Made by a program: the position numbers and the translations under genes
In this document: one piece after another, positions 7,018-15,542 of the stretch
Position numbering within the stretch: position 1 is the first letter of the stretch
Layout: each line of letters starts with the position of its first letter
Assembly (NCBI GenBank): GCA_038237435.1
Contig: JBBRYT010000002.1
Location: 363,084-427,083 of the forward strand
From: JACCTI01 sp038237435
Lineage (GTDB): Bacteria; Verrucomicrobiota; Verrucomicrobiia; Chthoniobacterales; UBA10450
Reading direction: 5' to 3'
Length of the DNA: 64,000 nucleotides
The notes under the pieces: generated by a model
The model's database searches: none
The model's input: the letters and a program-made list of their open reading frames with translations, nothing else
Told to the model about the DNA's origin: nothing

Positions 7018-8667
7018 ATGAAACTTTACCACTTCTTGCTTTCCCTCTCGTTTGCGATTTCTTCGCTACACTTGCACGCGCAATCGCCTCCTCCTCTTTC
7101 CGCGATTTCGGCGGAGCGGATCAAGAACGACGACCGCGTCCTGTCGTCCGATGAATTCCTCGGGCGCGGTCCGGGTGAGGCGGGCGAAGAAAAGACGATT
7201 AACTACACCGCGGATAGCTTCGCCAAGAGCGGTTTGGAGCCGGCAGGCGACAACGGAAGCTGGTTCCAGGATGTTCCACTTGTCCGGCTTGATCGACAGC
7301 CGGGCGCAAGTTTGTCGGTTAAGGTCGGCGACAAGAGCATTCCGCTGGAGTTAGGTCGCAGCGCCACGCTGGCGCTTCGCAATCCGGGCGCGACGAGCAT
7401 CGTCGACGCGGCTTTAGTCTTCGCTGGCTGGGGAATCGTCGATAAAGCGAAAGGCTGGGATGCGTACCAGGGCGTCGATATGTCCGGTAAGGTCGCGGTT
7501 GTCCTGACGAACGATCCTGACTTCGAAGCTGACAAGGACTTAGGCTTCGAAGGTAAGCGACTGGCTTACGCGGGACGCGTCGGGGCGAAGTTTGAAGCCG
7601 CGGCGAAAGCTGGCGCTATCGGCGTGCTCGTCCTCCATGAAGAAGCCGCCGCCAGTTATCCATTTTCGCAGCTTGGAAATGGCGACACTTTGCCGACGAT
7701 GGTTATCCAGCCACTCAATGCTTCACCTTTGAAGTTCAGTAGCTGGGTCTCGTTCGATGTAGCTACCAACTTACTCAAGCAAACCAAGCTTAACTTAGCC
7801 GAGCTGAAGAAGCGCGCGCGCGATCCAAAGTTTCGCGCCTTCCCGATCGAAGGTGCGTCTCTCGCGGCCAGGGGCGAACTTAAAGCTACACCGTTCGTTA
7901 GTCACAACGTGCTCGGGAAGATCACCGGCGCGAGTAGGCCTAACGAGTTCATTCTTTACGGGGCGCATTGGGACGCCAATGGACAGAACGGCGCCGACAA
8001 AAAGGGCGACGACATCCGCAACGGCGCAATTGATAACGCTACTGGAACATCGGAAGTGCTGGAAATCGCGCGAGCCTTCAAAGCGGGCCAGCCGCCAGCG
8101 AGGACGGTAATCTTCGCACTGTGGGCGGCGGAGGAGAAAGGTCTCTTGGGCTCGGAATACTATGCCAGCCATCCCAACTACTCGCTTGCTACGACTGCGG
8201 CAGTTATTAACCTTGATCCGCACGTTGTCCTGCCCGCCGCACGCGACATTGAACTGATTGGTGTCGGCCGAAACAACCTGGAGGAAGATTTCGCGCGCGT
8301 CGCGAAAACGCAGAACCTCCGCGTTACGCCCGAGCCAAATCCGCAGGCCGGCTGGTATTTTCGCTCCGACCATTATCCTTTTGCCAAGCGCGGAGTCCCT
8401 GCGGTCGCCTTCCGCGCCGGTCGCGACCTGGTCGATGGAGGCACTGCTGCGGGGCAGCAGATCGTAGCCACTTACAACGCGAACTGCTATCACCAGACCT
8501 GCGACGAATTCGATCCAAAGTGGACCTTCGCGGGCACGGTGCAGGAAGCGACGGTCGCCTACTTACTAGGTAACGAGATAGCTAACGCCGGAGCCTGGCC
8601 GACATGGAATGCCGGTAACGAATACAAGGCGTTGCGCGAGGAGACAGAAGCGGAGCGCCATCGTTAG
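7018..8667 (+). CDS. Secreted M28-family zinc aminopeptidase with PA domain
   Basis: A 549-residue exported metallopeptidase. Residues 1-22 form a signal peptide ending near LHAQS. A PA (protease-associated) domain is inserted at about 125-260 (ALVFAGWGIVD, then GAIGVLVLHEE). The M28 catalytic core follows with its zinc ligands in order: His in YGAHWDA (about 317), Asp in GAIDNATG (about 341), Glu-Glu in WAAEEKGLLGS (about 372), Asp in INLDPH (about 402) and His in RSDHYPFA (about 449). All are present, so it should be active. The family removes N-terminal residues from peptides in the periplasm or outside the cell. It carries one GCCTAACGAGT word (7938-7948), encoding part of RPNEF. Confidence 0.9.
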   Translation: MKLYHFLLSLSFAISSLHLHAQSPPPLSAISAERIKNDDRVLSSDEFLGRGPGEAGEEKTINYTADSFAKSGLEPAGDNGSWFQDVPLVRLDRQPGASLSVKVGDKSIPLELGRSATLALRNPGATSIVDAALVFAGWGIVDKAKGWDAYQGVDMSGKVAVVLTNDPDFEADKDLGFEGKRLAYAGRVGAKFEAAAKAGAIGVLVLHEEAAASYPFSQLGNGDTLPTMVIQPLNASPLKFSSWVSFDVATNLLKQTKLNLAELKKRARDPKFRAFPIEGASLAARGELKATPFVSHNVLGKITGASRPNEFILYGAHWDANGQNGADKKGDDIRNGAIDNATGTSEVLEIARAFKAGQPPARTVIFALWAAEEKGLLGSEYYASHPNYSLATTAAVINLDPHVVLPAARDIELIGVGRNNLEEDFARVAKTQNLRVTPEPNPQAGWYFRSDHYPFAKRGVPAVAFRAGRDLVDGGTAAGQQIVATYNANCYHQTCDEFDPKWTFAGTVQEATVAYLLGNEIANAGAWPTWNAGNEYKALREETEAERHR

Positions 8668-8713
8668 CTCTACCGCATTCGCGACATGATGAATGCAGAT
8701 GGCAACGAACAAA

Positions 8714-9180
8714 ATGGACACAGCTGATCATCCCGGCGTCCCGATCCACCCTCCACTTTTCTTTTTATCTGCGTTGCTGCTCGGCGCGTTGATCGACGAT
8801 CGAGTGCGAAGGTTAGTGATTTCCATCACGATCAATGGCGATGGCTTGGGCTACTAGGTCTCTTCATCGGCATTGTATTAACCGCGACCGGGCGCAAGAC
8901 CATGATCAAGCATGGCACGAATGTGAATCCGACGTTACCGACGACCGTAATTGTCGAGAGCGGTCCATTCCGCTTCACGCGCAATCCACTTTACCTTGGT
9001 CTTACCCTCATCTACATCGGCCTCTTGCTACTCCTGAATACGTGGCGGAGTTTGTTTCTCCTCATTCCGGTCTGGCTGGTAATGCACTTCCTAGTGGTGC
9101 GGCGCGAAGAAGCTTATCTGCAACGCAAGTTCGGCGATACTTATGGTGGCTACTGCCAACGCGTGCGCCGCTACCTCTAG
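8714..9180 (+). pseudogene. Isoprenylcysteine methyltransferase-like membrane protein, frameshifted
   Basis: Two frames together give one member of the ICMT/PEMT-like methyltransferase family. The N-terminus (MDTADHPGVPIHPPLFFLSA...) is in the frame of 8714 and runs to a stop at about 8855. The rest (WRWLGLLGLFIGIVLTATG, KHGTNVNP, GPFRFTRNPLYLG, RREEAYLQRKFGDTY) is in the next frame and ends at 9180. The C-terminal half keeps the family signature RNP.Y.G and EE.YL...G..Y. The frame change falls between about 8800 and 8835. It could be a young pseudogene or an assembly indel; a start at 8902 would lose the first membrane segments. An intact relative lies at 16.8-17.4 kb. Confidence 0.65.
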
Positions 9181-9239
9181 CGAATGTGACCAAAGCGAGA
9201 CACGCCACGGTAAAAGTCCCCACGATTCTAAACACGATA

Positions 9240-9262
9240 GCTATACGTGAACCACGTATAGC
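9240..9262. repeat. Perfect 10-bp hairpin
   Basis: GCTATACGTG and CACGTATAGC are separated by AAC. It begins 60 bases after the ICMT-like gene and has no T run, so it is a weak terminator candidate. The stretch 9181-9607 otherwise holds only the amidase remnant and the palindrome at 9295. Confidence 0.55.
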
Positions 9263-9294
9263 ACTCTAACTCTCTTCAGTGATCTCTACTATGC

Positions 9295-9313
9295 ATCGTA
9301 AGCGGCTTACGAT
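9295..9313. repeat. 9-bp palindrome
   Basis: ATCGTAAGC and GCTTACGAT flank a single G, an operator-like dyad 32 bases beyond the hairpin at 9240-9262. No gene nearby explains it. Confidence 0.5.
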
Positions 9314-9361
9314 AGCAGTCCGAGAACGGACGCCGCATACACATTCCCAGCTTACCAGGAC

Positions 9362-9475
9362 CTGGTTCGCGTTTGTCGAGTCGGTTGCTTGCTCATAGGC
9401 TTGGGCTAAACCGCGGACGGTTGCTTCGTCGCCATGTCGGCCGGAAATTTGCAGGCCGATGGGCAGGACGGATGA
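9362..9475 (-). pseudogene. C-terminal remnant of an amidase-signature enzyme
   Basis: On the minus strand, 38 codons read SSVLPIGLQISGRHGDEATV then RGLAQAYEQATDSTNANQ. This is the conserved end of amidase-signature enzymes (P.GLQI.GR..DEA.....A..YEQAT). None of the catalytic Ser-cis-Ser-Lys core is present, and the upstream part of the frame (9476-9577) is not amidase-like. The rest of the gene has been lost. Confidence 0.6.
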
Positions 9476-9607
9476 AGCGGCGGACGTCGAGCGCTGCGCC
9501 TGCACTACCGGGCGAGAATTGGCGCGCGAGTGGCGGGTGGTGTGGATGCCGGGCGTGCAGAATTTTCTCGTTAACATCGGCGCGCGAAAGGGCGGCCTCT
9601 GTTTTCA

Positions 9608-9916
9608 GTGGGCGGCGAATTGTTGATTCGATTGCATGCGCTAATGCTGCAAACACTGGATTTGCACTGGGCGGAATCGGGTGCCGGAAGGTCGGGCGAA
9701 CATAATGTGCTGGTCGTGACCGCAAAGGGACAACCTTTCGAGCAAGGCATCATCCTGGATAACTGGCGCAATGGCGGGCACCTCCTTTATGGACCGGCGA
9801 CATTGGATCCGGAGTACAGGTGGACAGAGAATAAGGCGGAGTTTGCCCGCAGACTGAAAGCCTACAATGTCGCTACACCGCGACCTGGGCTCACAACGGA
9901 GAAGCAAAACCGCTGA
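9608..9916 (+). CDS. Short ORF of unknown function, possibly a gene fragment
   Basis: A 102-codon ORF starting at GTG (ATG at 9644 is the next choice). The middle part, HNVLVVTAKGQPFEQGIILDNWRNGGHLLYGP, has the look of a conserved domain from longer secreted proteins of unknown function, while the start is unlike a signal peptide. It sits in a decayed stretch beside the amidase remnant, so I suspect a fragment. Codon use is normal for the window. No function can be offered. Confidence 0.35.
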   Translation: MGGELLIRLHALMLQTLDLHWAESGAGRSGEHNVLVVTAKGQPFEQGIILDNWRNGGHLLYGPATLDPEYRWTENKAEFARRLKAYNVATPRPGLTTEKQNR

Positions 9917-9985
9917 TATGTCCGAAACCATCCGATTATAAACCTATCGTATCGCATGACCAATTTTCTATCATGACTGACTTTT

Positions 9986-10906
9986 ATGCGTCGTAAGTTA
10001 CTCATGGTCGCCGCGCTGGGTCTCAGTCTCATTGCTTCTTCACCTCTTGTTCGAGGAGAAGGTGAGTCACTTAAAGACAGTGAGGCCAAGAAGATGCTTC
10101 AGGCGATCATGGATAATCATCTCCAGCCGCCGCCAGGTCACAGTATCGCAGAAATATTGCCAACTCTTATAAGGGCGCTTGCCTCACCCGATCCGCAGTT
10201 ACGGGACGATCTCGCTTTTACTATCCTGAGTGATTGGGTCTACGAAAAAGCGTTACTTACTCCAGAACAACTAACAACCTTCATTGCGCAACTACTTAGT
10301 AACTTTCATGCCGGGATAGGTAACGAAGGTAAGGACGATGTCTTTCTACGCTCGTTTTCGGCTTTAACTCTCTCAGTCATCGTTGCGCGCGACAACAAGG
10401 CGCCATTTCTCCGTGAAGATGAGTTTCGTAAAGTGCTAGATGGTGCGTTGTCTTACTTCGCTGACGAACGCGATACGCGCGGCTTCGACGAAACCAAAGG
10501 ATGGATACATACCGTGGCGCATACTTCCGATTTGCTGAAGTTCCTGGCTCGCAGCAGATACTTGCAGGTAGCAGATCAAGGACGAATCATGGAAGCGCTC
10601 GCGAACAAGCTACACGCGGCACCCAATGTTTTTGCCCATGGCGAAGATGAGCGCATGGCGCGCGTAGTTATCTCGCTCTTACACCGGCCGGACCTAGATC
10701 TCGATGCATTTCGTCAGTGGCTAAACGAAAGAAAGCTAGACGGAAAATTCCCGGAGAAAGCTAACCTCAGTAACCTGCGATTGATGCAGAATACACGCCA
10801 TATACTGAGCAGCCTGTTGACTGAAATGTCAGTCGACAGGCTGCCTTTCGAAAAAGGTGATGAAGTAATTGCGGCGCTGAAAGATGCCGTGGCAGAGTTC
10901 ATGTAG
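9986..10906 (+). CDS. Secreted DUF2785 protein
   Basis: A 306-residue exported protein with a clear signal peptide (MRRKLLMVAALGLSLIASSP). The body matches DUF2785 landmarks: LRDDLAFTILSDWVYE near residue 72, DVFLRSFSALTLSVIVARDN near residue 117, and DTRGFDETKGWIHTVAHTSDLLKFLA near residue 165. The function of this all-helical family is unknown. The gene stands alone. Its 3' part contains a long inverted repeat (10809-10844), and a terminator overlaps its stop codon. Confidence 0.75.
   Translation: MRRKLLMVAALGLSLIASSPLVRGEGESLKDSEAKKMLQAIMDNHLQPPPGHSIAEILPTLIRALASPDPQLRDDLAFTILSDWVYEKALLTPEQLTTFIAQLLSNFHAGIGNEGKDDVFLRSFSALTLSVIVARDNKAPFLREDEFRKVLDGALSYFADERDTRGFDETKGWIHTVAHTSDLLKFLARSRYLQVADQGRIMEALANKLHAAPNVFAHGEDERMARVVISLLHRPDLDLDAFRQWLNERKLDGKFPEKANLSNLRLMQNTRHILSSLLTEMSVDRLPFEKGDEVIAALKDAVAEFM
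10809..10844 (+). repeat. 16-bp inverted repeat inside the DUF2785 gene
   Basis: GCAGCCTGTTGACTGA and TCAGTCGACAGGCTGC pair over 16 positions, with one G-U wobble in RNA, around the loop AATG. It lies in codons for LLTEMSVDRLP, about 60 bases before the stop. A hairpin this strong inside a coding region is unusual. Confidence 0.65.
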
Positions 10907-10919
10907 GAGGCATCTTTTT
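10880..10919 (+). terminator. Rho-independent terminator overlapping the DUF2785 stop codon
   Basis: AAAGATGCC (10880-10888) can pair with GGCATCTTT (10909-10917), and the right arm runs into five T. The loop is about 20 bases and holds the final codons and stop. The A-rich left arm and T run would allow termination in both directions. Confidence 0.6.
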
Positions 10920-10999
10920 ACTCAGCCTAGTTTCGGTTCGCTTGTGCAAAAGCAGTTTGGCTCGCACCGAGGCATGCGCTGAGAATAGATCAGTCGCGT

Positions 11000-11545
11000 A
11001 TGAATGTTCGTCGTGTCGCCCTCATCCTTGTCGCGGGTATCATCACCGCATCGTGTTCCGAAAAGTCGGCGCCTGATCTGGAAAAGAATGCGAACACGCC
11101 GGAAGCGCAACGCGAGCTGGTGCGCGAGTCCGAAGCGGAAACAGGCGAAGGCGAATTGCAGCCGGGCGAAGATAAGATCGCGGAAGATTGCGTTGCTCTC
11201 GTCCGCTCGACCAAGGTTGTTTCTGCGCGGACAGCGAGCACCGATTGCCCGGGATGTCCTGCCGGAGGGACCGAGGTGTTGGCCTTCCGCCAGATGAAAG
11301 CGGATGCGGTTTCCTGCTCGGGCGATACGTGCAAAGTGATGGTGACGATTCGCGCGGTGTTCAATGCGGGTTCGGGTGAAACAGTCGCTGGAGGACTGAC
11401 CGGCTGGATTCCGCCGGAACAACGAAGCGCATATTTGAGTGGGCACACGCCATCGGCCGAACAGGTCTATCGCGTTCAGATCACCTACAAGCGTCGCGCG
11501 GAAGGATGGCGGGCCGTCGAATTCGATCGCGCGCCTGTCGAATGA
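11000..11545 (+). CDS. Putative lipoprotein of unknown function
   Basis: A 181-residue protein with a lipoprotein signal peptide: MNVRRVALILVAGIITASC, with the lipobox ITASC giving a lipidated Cys near residue 19. After an acidic linker (SEAETGEGELQPGED) comes a domain with four cysteines arranged CVAL...DCPGCP...SCSGDTC, which may form two disulfides in the periplasm. No named domain is recognised. It lies about 90 bases after the DUF2785 gene, beyond its terminator, so it probably has its own promoter. Confidence 0.65.
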   Translation: MNVRRVALILVAGIITASCSEKSAPDLEKNANTPEAQRELVRESEAETGEGELQPGEDKIAEDCVALVRSTKVVSARTASTDCPGCPAGGTEVLAFRQMKADAVSCSGDTCKVMVTIRAVFNAGSGETVAGGLTGWIPPEQRSAYLSGHTPSAEQVYRVQITYKRRAEGWRAVEFDRAPVE

Positions 11546-11604
11546 GTTTGCCGGACGAGCGGATGTGCTCTCGTGTTTTTCAGCGGGCGCGCGATATTGA
11601 AGGG

Positions 11605-11996
11605 ATGGCTCGCGCGTGCCTTTCGATTGTCGCAGCGACGGTTATCGCGCTTTTCTCTGTGACAGGGGTGGCAGAAACACCAGCTACTACTGGGACGAGC
11701 GGGATAGAAGGCACGGTTCTCGTCTCGCCCAGCCGTCCCGGACCGATCAGGAAAGATGATGGACCGAGTGTTGCGCCCGTGGGTAACACGCAGTTCGTGG
11801 TCAAAGCCGGCGAGGCTACCGTCAAGACCTTCACGACAGACACGAAGGTCGCTTCCAAGTCGCGTTACCACCTGGTCATTATGTCATCGTGAAAGAAGGC
11901 GCAACCGTCCGGGTTGGCCGATGGCGTTTCGAAGCTGATGTCATTACTGGCCAGATGACCAAGGTGAATTGGACGGCCGACAGCGGCATGCGCTGA
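11605..11996 (+). pseudogene. Secreted carboxypeptidase-regulatory-like protein, frameshifted
   Basis: The ATG at 11605 gives a signal peptide (MARACLSIVAATVIALFSVTGVAE), then SGIEGTVLVSPSRPGPIRKD and QFVVKAGEATVKTFTTDT. The frame then hits a stop at 11892. If the frame changes at about 11840, the sequence continues EGRFQVALPPGHYVIVKEGA and ends at 11996 with VNWTADSGMR. The joined product looks like a small all-beta domain of the carboxypeptidase-regulatory type (T.GRF...LPPG.Y). No homopolymer lies at the break. Either a recent mutation or an assembly indel explains it. Confidence 0.65.
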
Positions 11997-12143
11997 AACG
12001 TAGTTGCGAGAGGAAAAGTTTTGACGTGCCGGTCGCAAAAAGATACACCCGACCGAGTGATGGGGCGGAAACGAATGCAACATTCAACGCGCCACATGGC
12101 CGGTAGGTAACCGGTTAGCGCCTCGTCTTCGGAACCCCCTGCC

Positions 12144-15100
12144 ATGAAAATGAAAAATTCCCGCCGCGCGGCTTTCTTTAACCCCCGTTTCCTTCTAGCA
12201 TCTCTCCTGTGCCTCATGGCAATGATGCTGGCGCTGTTCGCGTTCGCGGGCATGCAGCAGTCATCGCAGCGTTCCGCAGGCGGCGGAGGTGGCGCAATCA
12301 AACTGGACAAAGTGCCGGCAGAGCGAGCGAAAGTACCATCGCAAACAGCGCGCGCTATTCCGTATAGCGGCCCGCCAGTCGATCTGACTCCGGTCATGCC
12401 GATTCGCACCGGGAAGTTGCGCGACATGCGTCCGATCGATCCGGACACGGTCGCGAAGCAACCGTATGCGGAACCGATTCCTCCCAAGCCTCCGACGCAA
12501 AGTGGCGGACCCGACGGCGCGATCCAGACCGAGGCAGGACCGCAGATCTCGGCGCCGGCTCCCTCCGCCGTCAACTTCGATGGCGTCGGTGTGGGCCTCG
12601 GCAACTTTGTCGTTGGCAGTAATCCGCCGGACGTGAACGGCCGCGTCGGCCCTACGCAATACGTGCAATGGAACAACAGCAGCTTCGCTGTCTTTAACAA
12701 AACCACCGGTGCGCTTGAGTACGGACCGGCTGCTGGTAATACGCTCTTCCAATCGCTAGGCGGCGTTTGCGCATCGCATAATAACGGCGACCCGGTCGTC
12801 TCGTACGATATCCTGGCGGGCCGTTGGGTCATTTCGCAGTTCGCTGTCGCTGGACCCGCCGATAGCTATTCCCACCAGTGCTTCGCTGTTTCCACGACAG
12901 AGGATGCGACGGGAGAATATTACGTCTACGACTTCGTGGTTGATCCCGTGAATTTCGTCGATTATCCGCACACCGGCGTATGGCCGGATGGCTATTACAT
13001 GAGCACGCATGTGTTCAGCGCGGTGCCAATAGAAGTAACCCCACCGGTCGCCGTACCGGGCGAATTCATCACGGGACGTCTTTATGTCTTCGAACGGCAG
13101 AAAATGATCGATGGTCAGCCGGCCCGCATGCAGAGCGTGGACCTCGGACAGGAATTCGGATTTCTGCCGGCCGATCTCGACAGTTTGACTCCTCCGCCGG
13201 CCGGCGAGGCGGAGTTTGTCCTTGGCCCGAACCGACTCCTTACCAACATCACCGATTCGTATCGAGTGCAGGTGACGTGGGGCCTAACTCCAACGATGGC
13301 CACGATCCGAAGTGAGATTCCGATCGGCATCGGCAGCGCACCATGCGTGGGGACTAGCCGCGCCTGCGTACCGCAGCCTTCACCAGCTACTGCGGCGGAC
13401 TATCTAGACAACCTTTCGAGCCACTACATGTATCGGCTCGCTTACCGTAATCAGGGTACGCAGGCCGCGCCGGACGAGTCGCTAGTTGTGAGCGGTCCGA
13501 CTGCCGGCAGCGTAAGCGTTCCCGCACACGGTGCCGTGCGATGGTTCGAATTCCGGAACAACGGAAACTCGACCGCAACGCCGACGGTCGCCCAAGCTGC
13601 GACCTACGATCCCGACACCAACTACCGCTGGATGTCGTCGATCGCGATGGACAAAGATCGCAACATCGCCCTCGGCTACAGCAAATCGAGCACGACCGTG
13701 AAGCCCGGTATCTACATAACTGGCCGCCTCGCTACCGATACCATCAACACAATGGGAGCGGAGCTGGAAATGCAGCCCAGCCTTGGCGTTCAACTAGGCG
13801 CCGGCAATCGTTGGGGTGACTACAGCGCCATGACTCTCGACCCGATCGATCAATGTACCTTCTATTACACAAACGAGTACCTAAAGACGAACGGTGGCTT
13901 CAACTGGTCTACCCGGATCGCCAGCTTCGCGTTCCCATCTTGCGTCTCGGCCGCGAATCTTTACGGCACAGTTACCGGCACGATCACATCGGATGAGACA
14001 GGCGCTCCGATTGCTGGCGTGCGGGTGGCGTTGAGCAACGGTTACGCGGGCGCGAGTAACGCGGCCGGCGTCTACACCATCCTCGTGCCCGCTGGCACCT
14101 ACACTGCCACCGCCGCAGACGCAGCCCGCAACTGCACCTCGGCCTCGCCCGCTTCGGCCAGCATCTCACCGCCCGGCGGCGGGACTGTTATCCAGGACTT
14201 CATCATGACCGGCGCATCGAAGCTCGAGGCGAACGGCTTCTCCATCGACGATTCGTTAGGCAACGCGGACGGCATCGTCAACCGGGCCGAATGCGTCAGT
14301 CTGAACCTAGGCGTCAAGAACAACGGCTGCGCGAAAGCGAGCACAATCTCCGCCCACCTCACGACAACCACTCCCGGCGTTACTATTACTAACGCGGACG
14401 CCAACTATTCAGACAAGGCGATAGACGAGAGCGGCACGGGCCTGACGCCGTTCAAGATCTCCGTCTCGAACTCATTCGCCTGCGGCACCCCGATCGACCT
14501 TTCGCTGCAGCTCACTTACGCAGGTGGAACCAAGACGGTTTCCTTCACCGTCCCAACCTGTGCCGGCGGTCCCGATCAAGTCATTCCGACCAGTCAGCTG
14601 ACGACGAGTGATGCGCAGCAGCAAGATCGTGTGGGTCGGAATAGCTTCCCGAGCACCTGCTCTGGCAAGGCGCCCCCGGGGGGCGGTTTCGCAGGAACGC
14701 ATTACTACAAGACCTTCACCTTCACGAACACGAGCGGCGCGGCTCGTTGTTACACGGTCACGATCAACGCGGCGCTCAACGGCCCGGGTGACATTGAAAG
14801 CGTCGCCTACGATCAGACCTACGACCCGACCATGCTCAGCACGAACTACCTTGGCGACACTGGCATCAGCGGCCTCGGAACCACGGTCGATCACGCGAGC
14901 TACTCGTTCACCGTCCCCGCGGGCCATAACTTCGTCGTGGTGGTGAATACGACTGGAACGGCCACGAATGGGACGATAGCCTCCTCGCCGTTCAGTGGCA
15001 CGGTCTCCGGGTTCATAAATAACACCCCCGGACCTGGCGACTGCGCGTCGGTACCAGCCGTGCCATTGCGCATCACCGCGATCACGCGCTTAGCGAATGG

Positions 15101-15284
15101 TCATATTCTCGTGCAGGGCACGGGCGCCTCCAGCACCGGCTATGGCATCGAAGCCTCGCCGGATTTGAGCCCCAGTAGTTTCGTTCGGCTCAACTCGGTC
15201 ACTAACAACGCTGGTGCGTTGCAATACGAAGACTCCGATGCAGGAAATTTCACGAAGCGCTTCTACCGCTTCACTTTCCCATAA
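12144..15284 (+). CDS. Large secreted protein with carboxypeptidase-regulatory-like domain
   Basis: A 1046-residue exported protein. The N-terminus has a basic run, then a hydrophobic segment (LLASLLCLMAMMLALFAFAG), a signal peptide or anchor. Residues about 140-600 form a domain with VGPTQYVQWNNSSFAVFNK, YDILAGRWVISQFAV and NRWGDYSAMTLDP, seen in other large secreted bacterial proteins of unknown role. A carboxypeptidase-regulatory-like beta domain follows at about 605-695 (GTVTGTITSDETGAPIAGVRV). A Thr/Ser-rich beta region with paired cysteines then leads to a C-terminal PPC-like domain and a final SPDLSPSSFVRLNS segment. It is probably a surface or secreted adhesin or enzyme carrier. No catalytic motif is recognised. 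Confidence 0.7.
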   Translation: MKMKNSRRAAFFNPRFLLASLLCLMAMMLALFAFAGMQQSSQRSAGGGGGAIKLDKVPAERAKVPSQTARAIPYSGPPVDLTPVMPIRTGKLRDMRPIDPDTVAKQPYAEPIPPKPPTQSGGPDGAIQTEAGPQISAPAPSAVNFDGVGVGLGNFVVGSNPPDVNGRVGPTQYVQWNNSSFAVFNKTTGALEYGPAAGNTLFQSLGGVCASHNNGDPVVSYDILAGRWVISQFAVAGPADSYSHQCFAVSTTEDATGEYYVYDFVVDPVNFVDYPHTGVWPDGYYMSTHVFSAVPIEVTPPVAVPGEFITGRLYVFERQKMIDGQPARMQSVDLGQEFGFLPADLDSLTPPPAGEAEFVLGPNRLLTNITDSYRVQVTWGLTPTMATIRSEIPIGIGSAPCVGTSRACVPQPSPATAADYLDNLSSHYMYRLAYRNQGTQAAPDESLVVSGPTAGSVSVPAHGAVRWFEFRNNGNSTATPTVAQAATYDPDTNYRWMSSIAMDKDRNIALGYSKSSTTVKPGIYITGRLATDTINTMGAELEMQPSLGVQLGAGNRWGDYSAMTLDPIDQCTFYYTNEYLKTNGGFNWSTRIASFAFPSCVSAANLYGTVTGTITSDETGAPIAGVRVALSNGYAGASNAAGVYTILVPAGTYTATAADAARNCTSASPASASISPPGGGTVIQDFIMTGASKLEANGFSIDDSLGNADGIVNRAECVSLNLGVKNNGCAKASTISAHLTTTTPGVTITNADANYSDKAIDESGTGLTPFKISVSNSFACGTPIDLSLQLTYAGGTKTVSFTVPTCAGGPDQVIPTSQLTTSDAQQQDRVGRNSFPSTCSGKAPPGGGFAGTHYYKTFTFTNTSGAARCYTVTINAALNGPGDIESVAYDQTYDPTMLSTNYLGDTGISGLGTTVDHASYSFTVPAGHNFVVVVNTTGTATNGTIASSPFSGTVSGFINNTPGPGDCASVPAVPLRITAITRLANGHILVQGTGASSTGYGIEASPDLSPSSFVRLNSVTNNAGALQYEDSDAGNFTKRFYRFTFP

Positions 15285-15375
15285 CCTTGATGAGATAAAA
15301 CGTTCGGCCTAAAGGTAGCGGCAATAATGATGGTCTTGAATAAGGCCGTCCGCGCGCGGCGCACGAATCAGTCTC

Positions 15376-15534
15376 ATGCCCACACCCAAATCCACTAGCA
15401 AGAAATCAGGCGCGAAGAAATCGAGCAGCAAGAAATCTTCGAGCGCAAAGAAGCGCACCACGGGGAGCAAGAAGAGCAAAGGCGGTCGCGGGAAGGCTAA
15501 AAAAACAGGTATTCTCTCGAAAATATTCGGGTAG
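15376..15534 (+). CDS. Small Lys/Ser-rich basic protein
   Basis: A 52-residue ORF made almost wholly of Lys, Ser, Gly and Ala (MPTPKSTSKKSGAKKSSSKK...), ending in a hydrophobic cap TGILSKIFG. Such histone-H1-like tails bind DNA or RNA non-specifically. An opposite-strand ORF over the same bases is a composition shadow. It is real only if expressed; length and bias make the call moderate. Confidence 0.45.
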   Translation: MPTPKSTSKKSGAKKSSSKKSSSAKKRTTGSKKSKGGRGKAKKTGILSKIFG

Positions 15535-15542
15535 AGCGCCAC

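Noticed and set aside
7795..8493. 232-codon minus-strand ORF inside the M28 peptidase gene
   Set aside because: It is antisense to a complete, motif-bearing peptidase and has no recognisable domain; it follows from base composition.
8835..9269. 144-codon plus-strand ORF over the ICMT-like gene
   Set aside because: Its product (RDRAQDHDQAWHECESD...) has no hydrophobic pattern, while the other two frames together give the family signature.
11879..12832. 317-codon minus-strand ORF opposite the start of the large secreted protein
   Set aside because: Antisense to a gene with a signal peptide and good domain structure; the product is Pro/Arg rich and unlike any family.
15309..15542. Hydrophobic minus-strand ORF opposite the Lys-rich small protein
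   Set aside because: Phe/Leu-rich runs arise because the plus strand is AAG/AAA rich; no start context or neighbour supports it.
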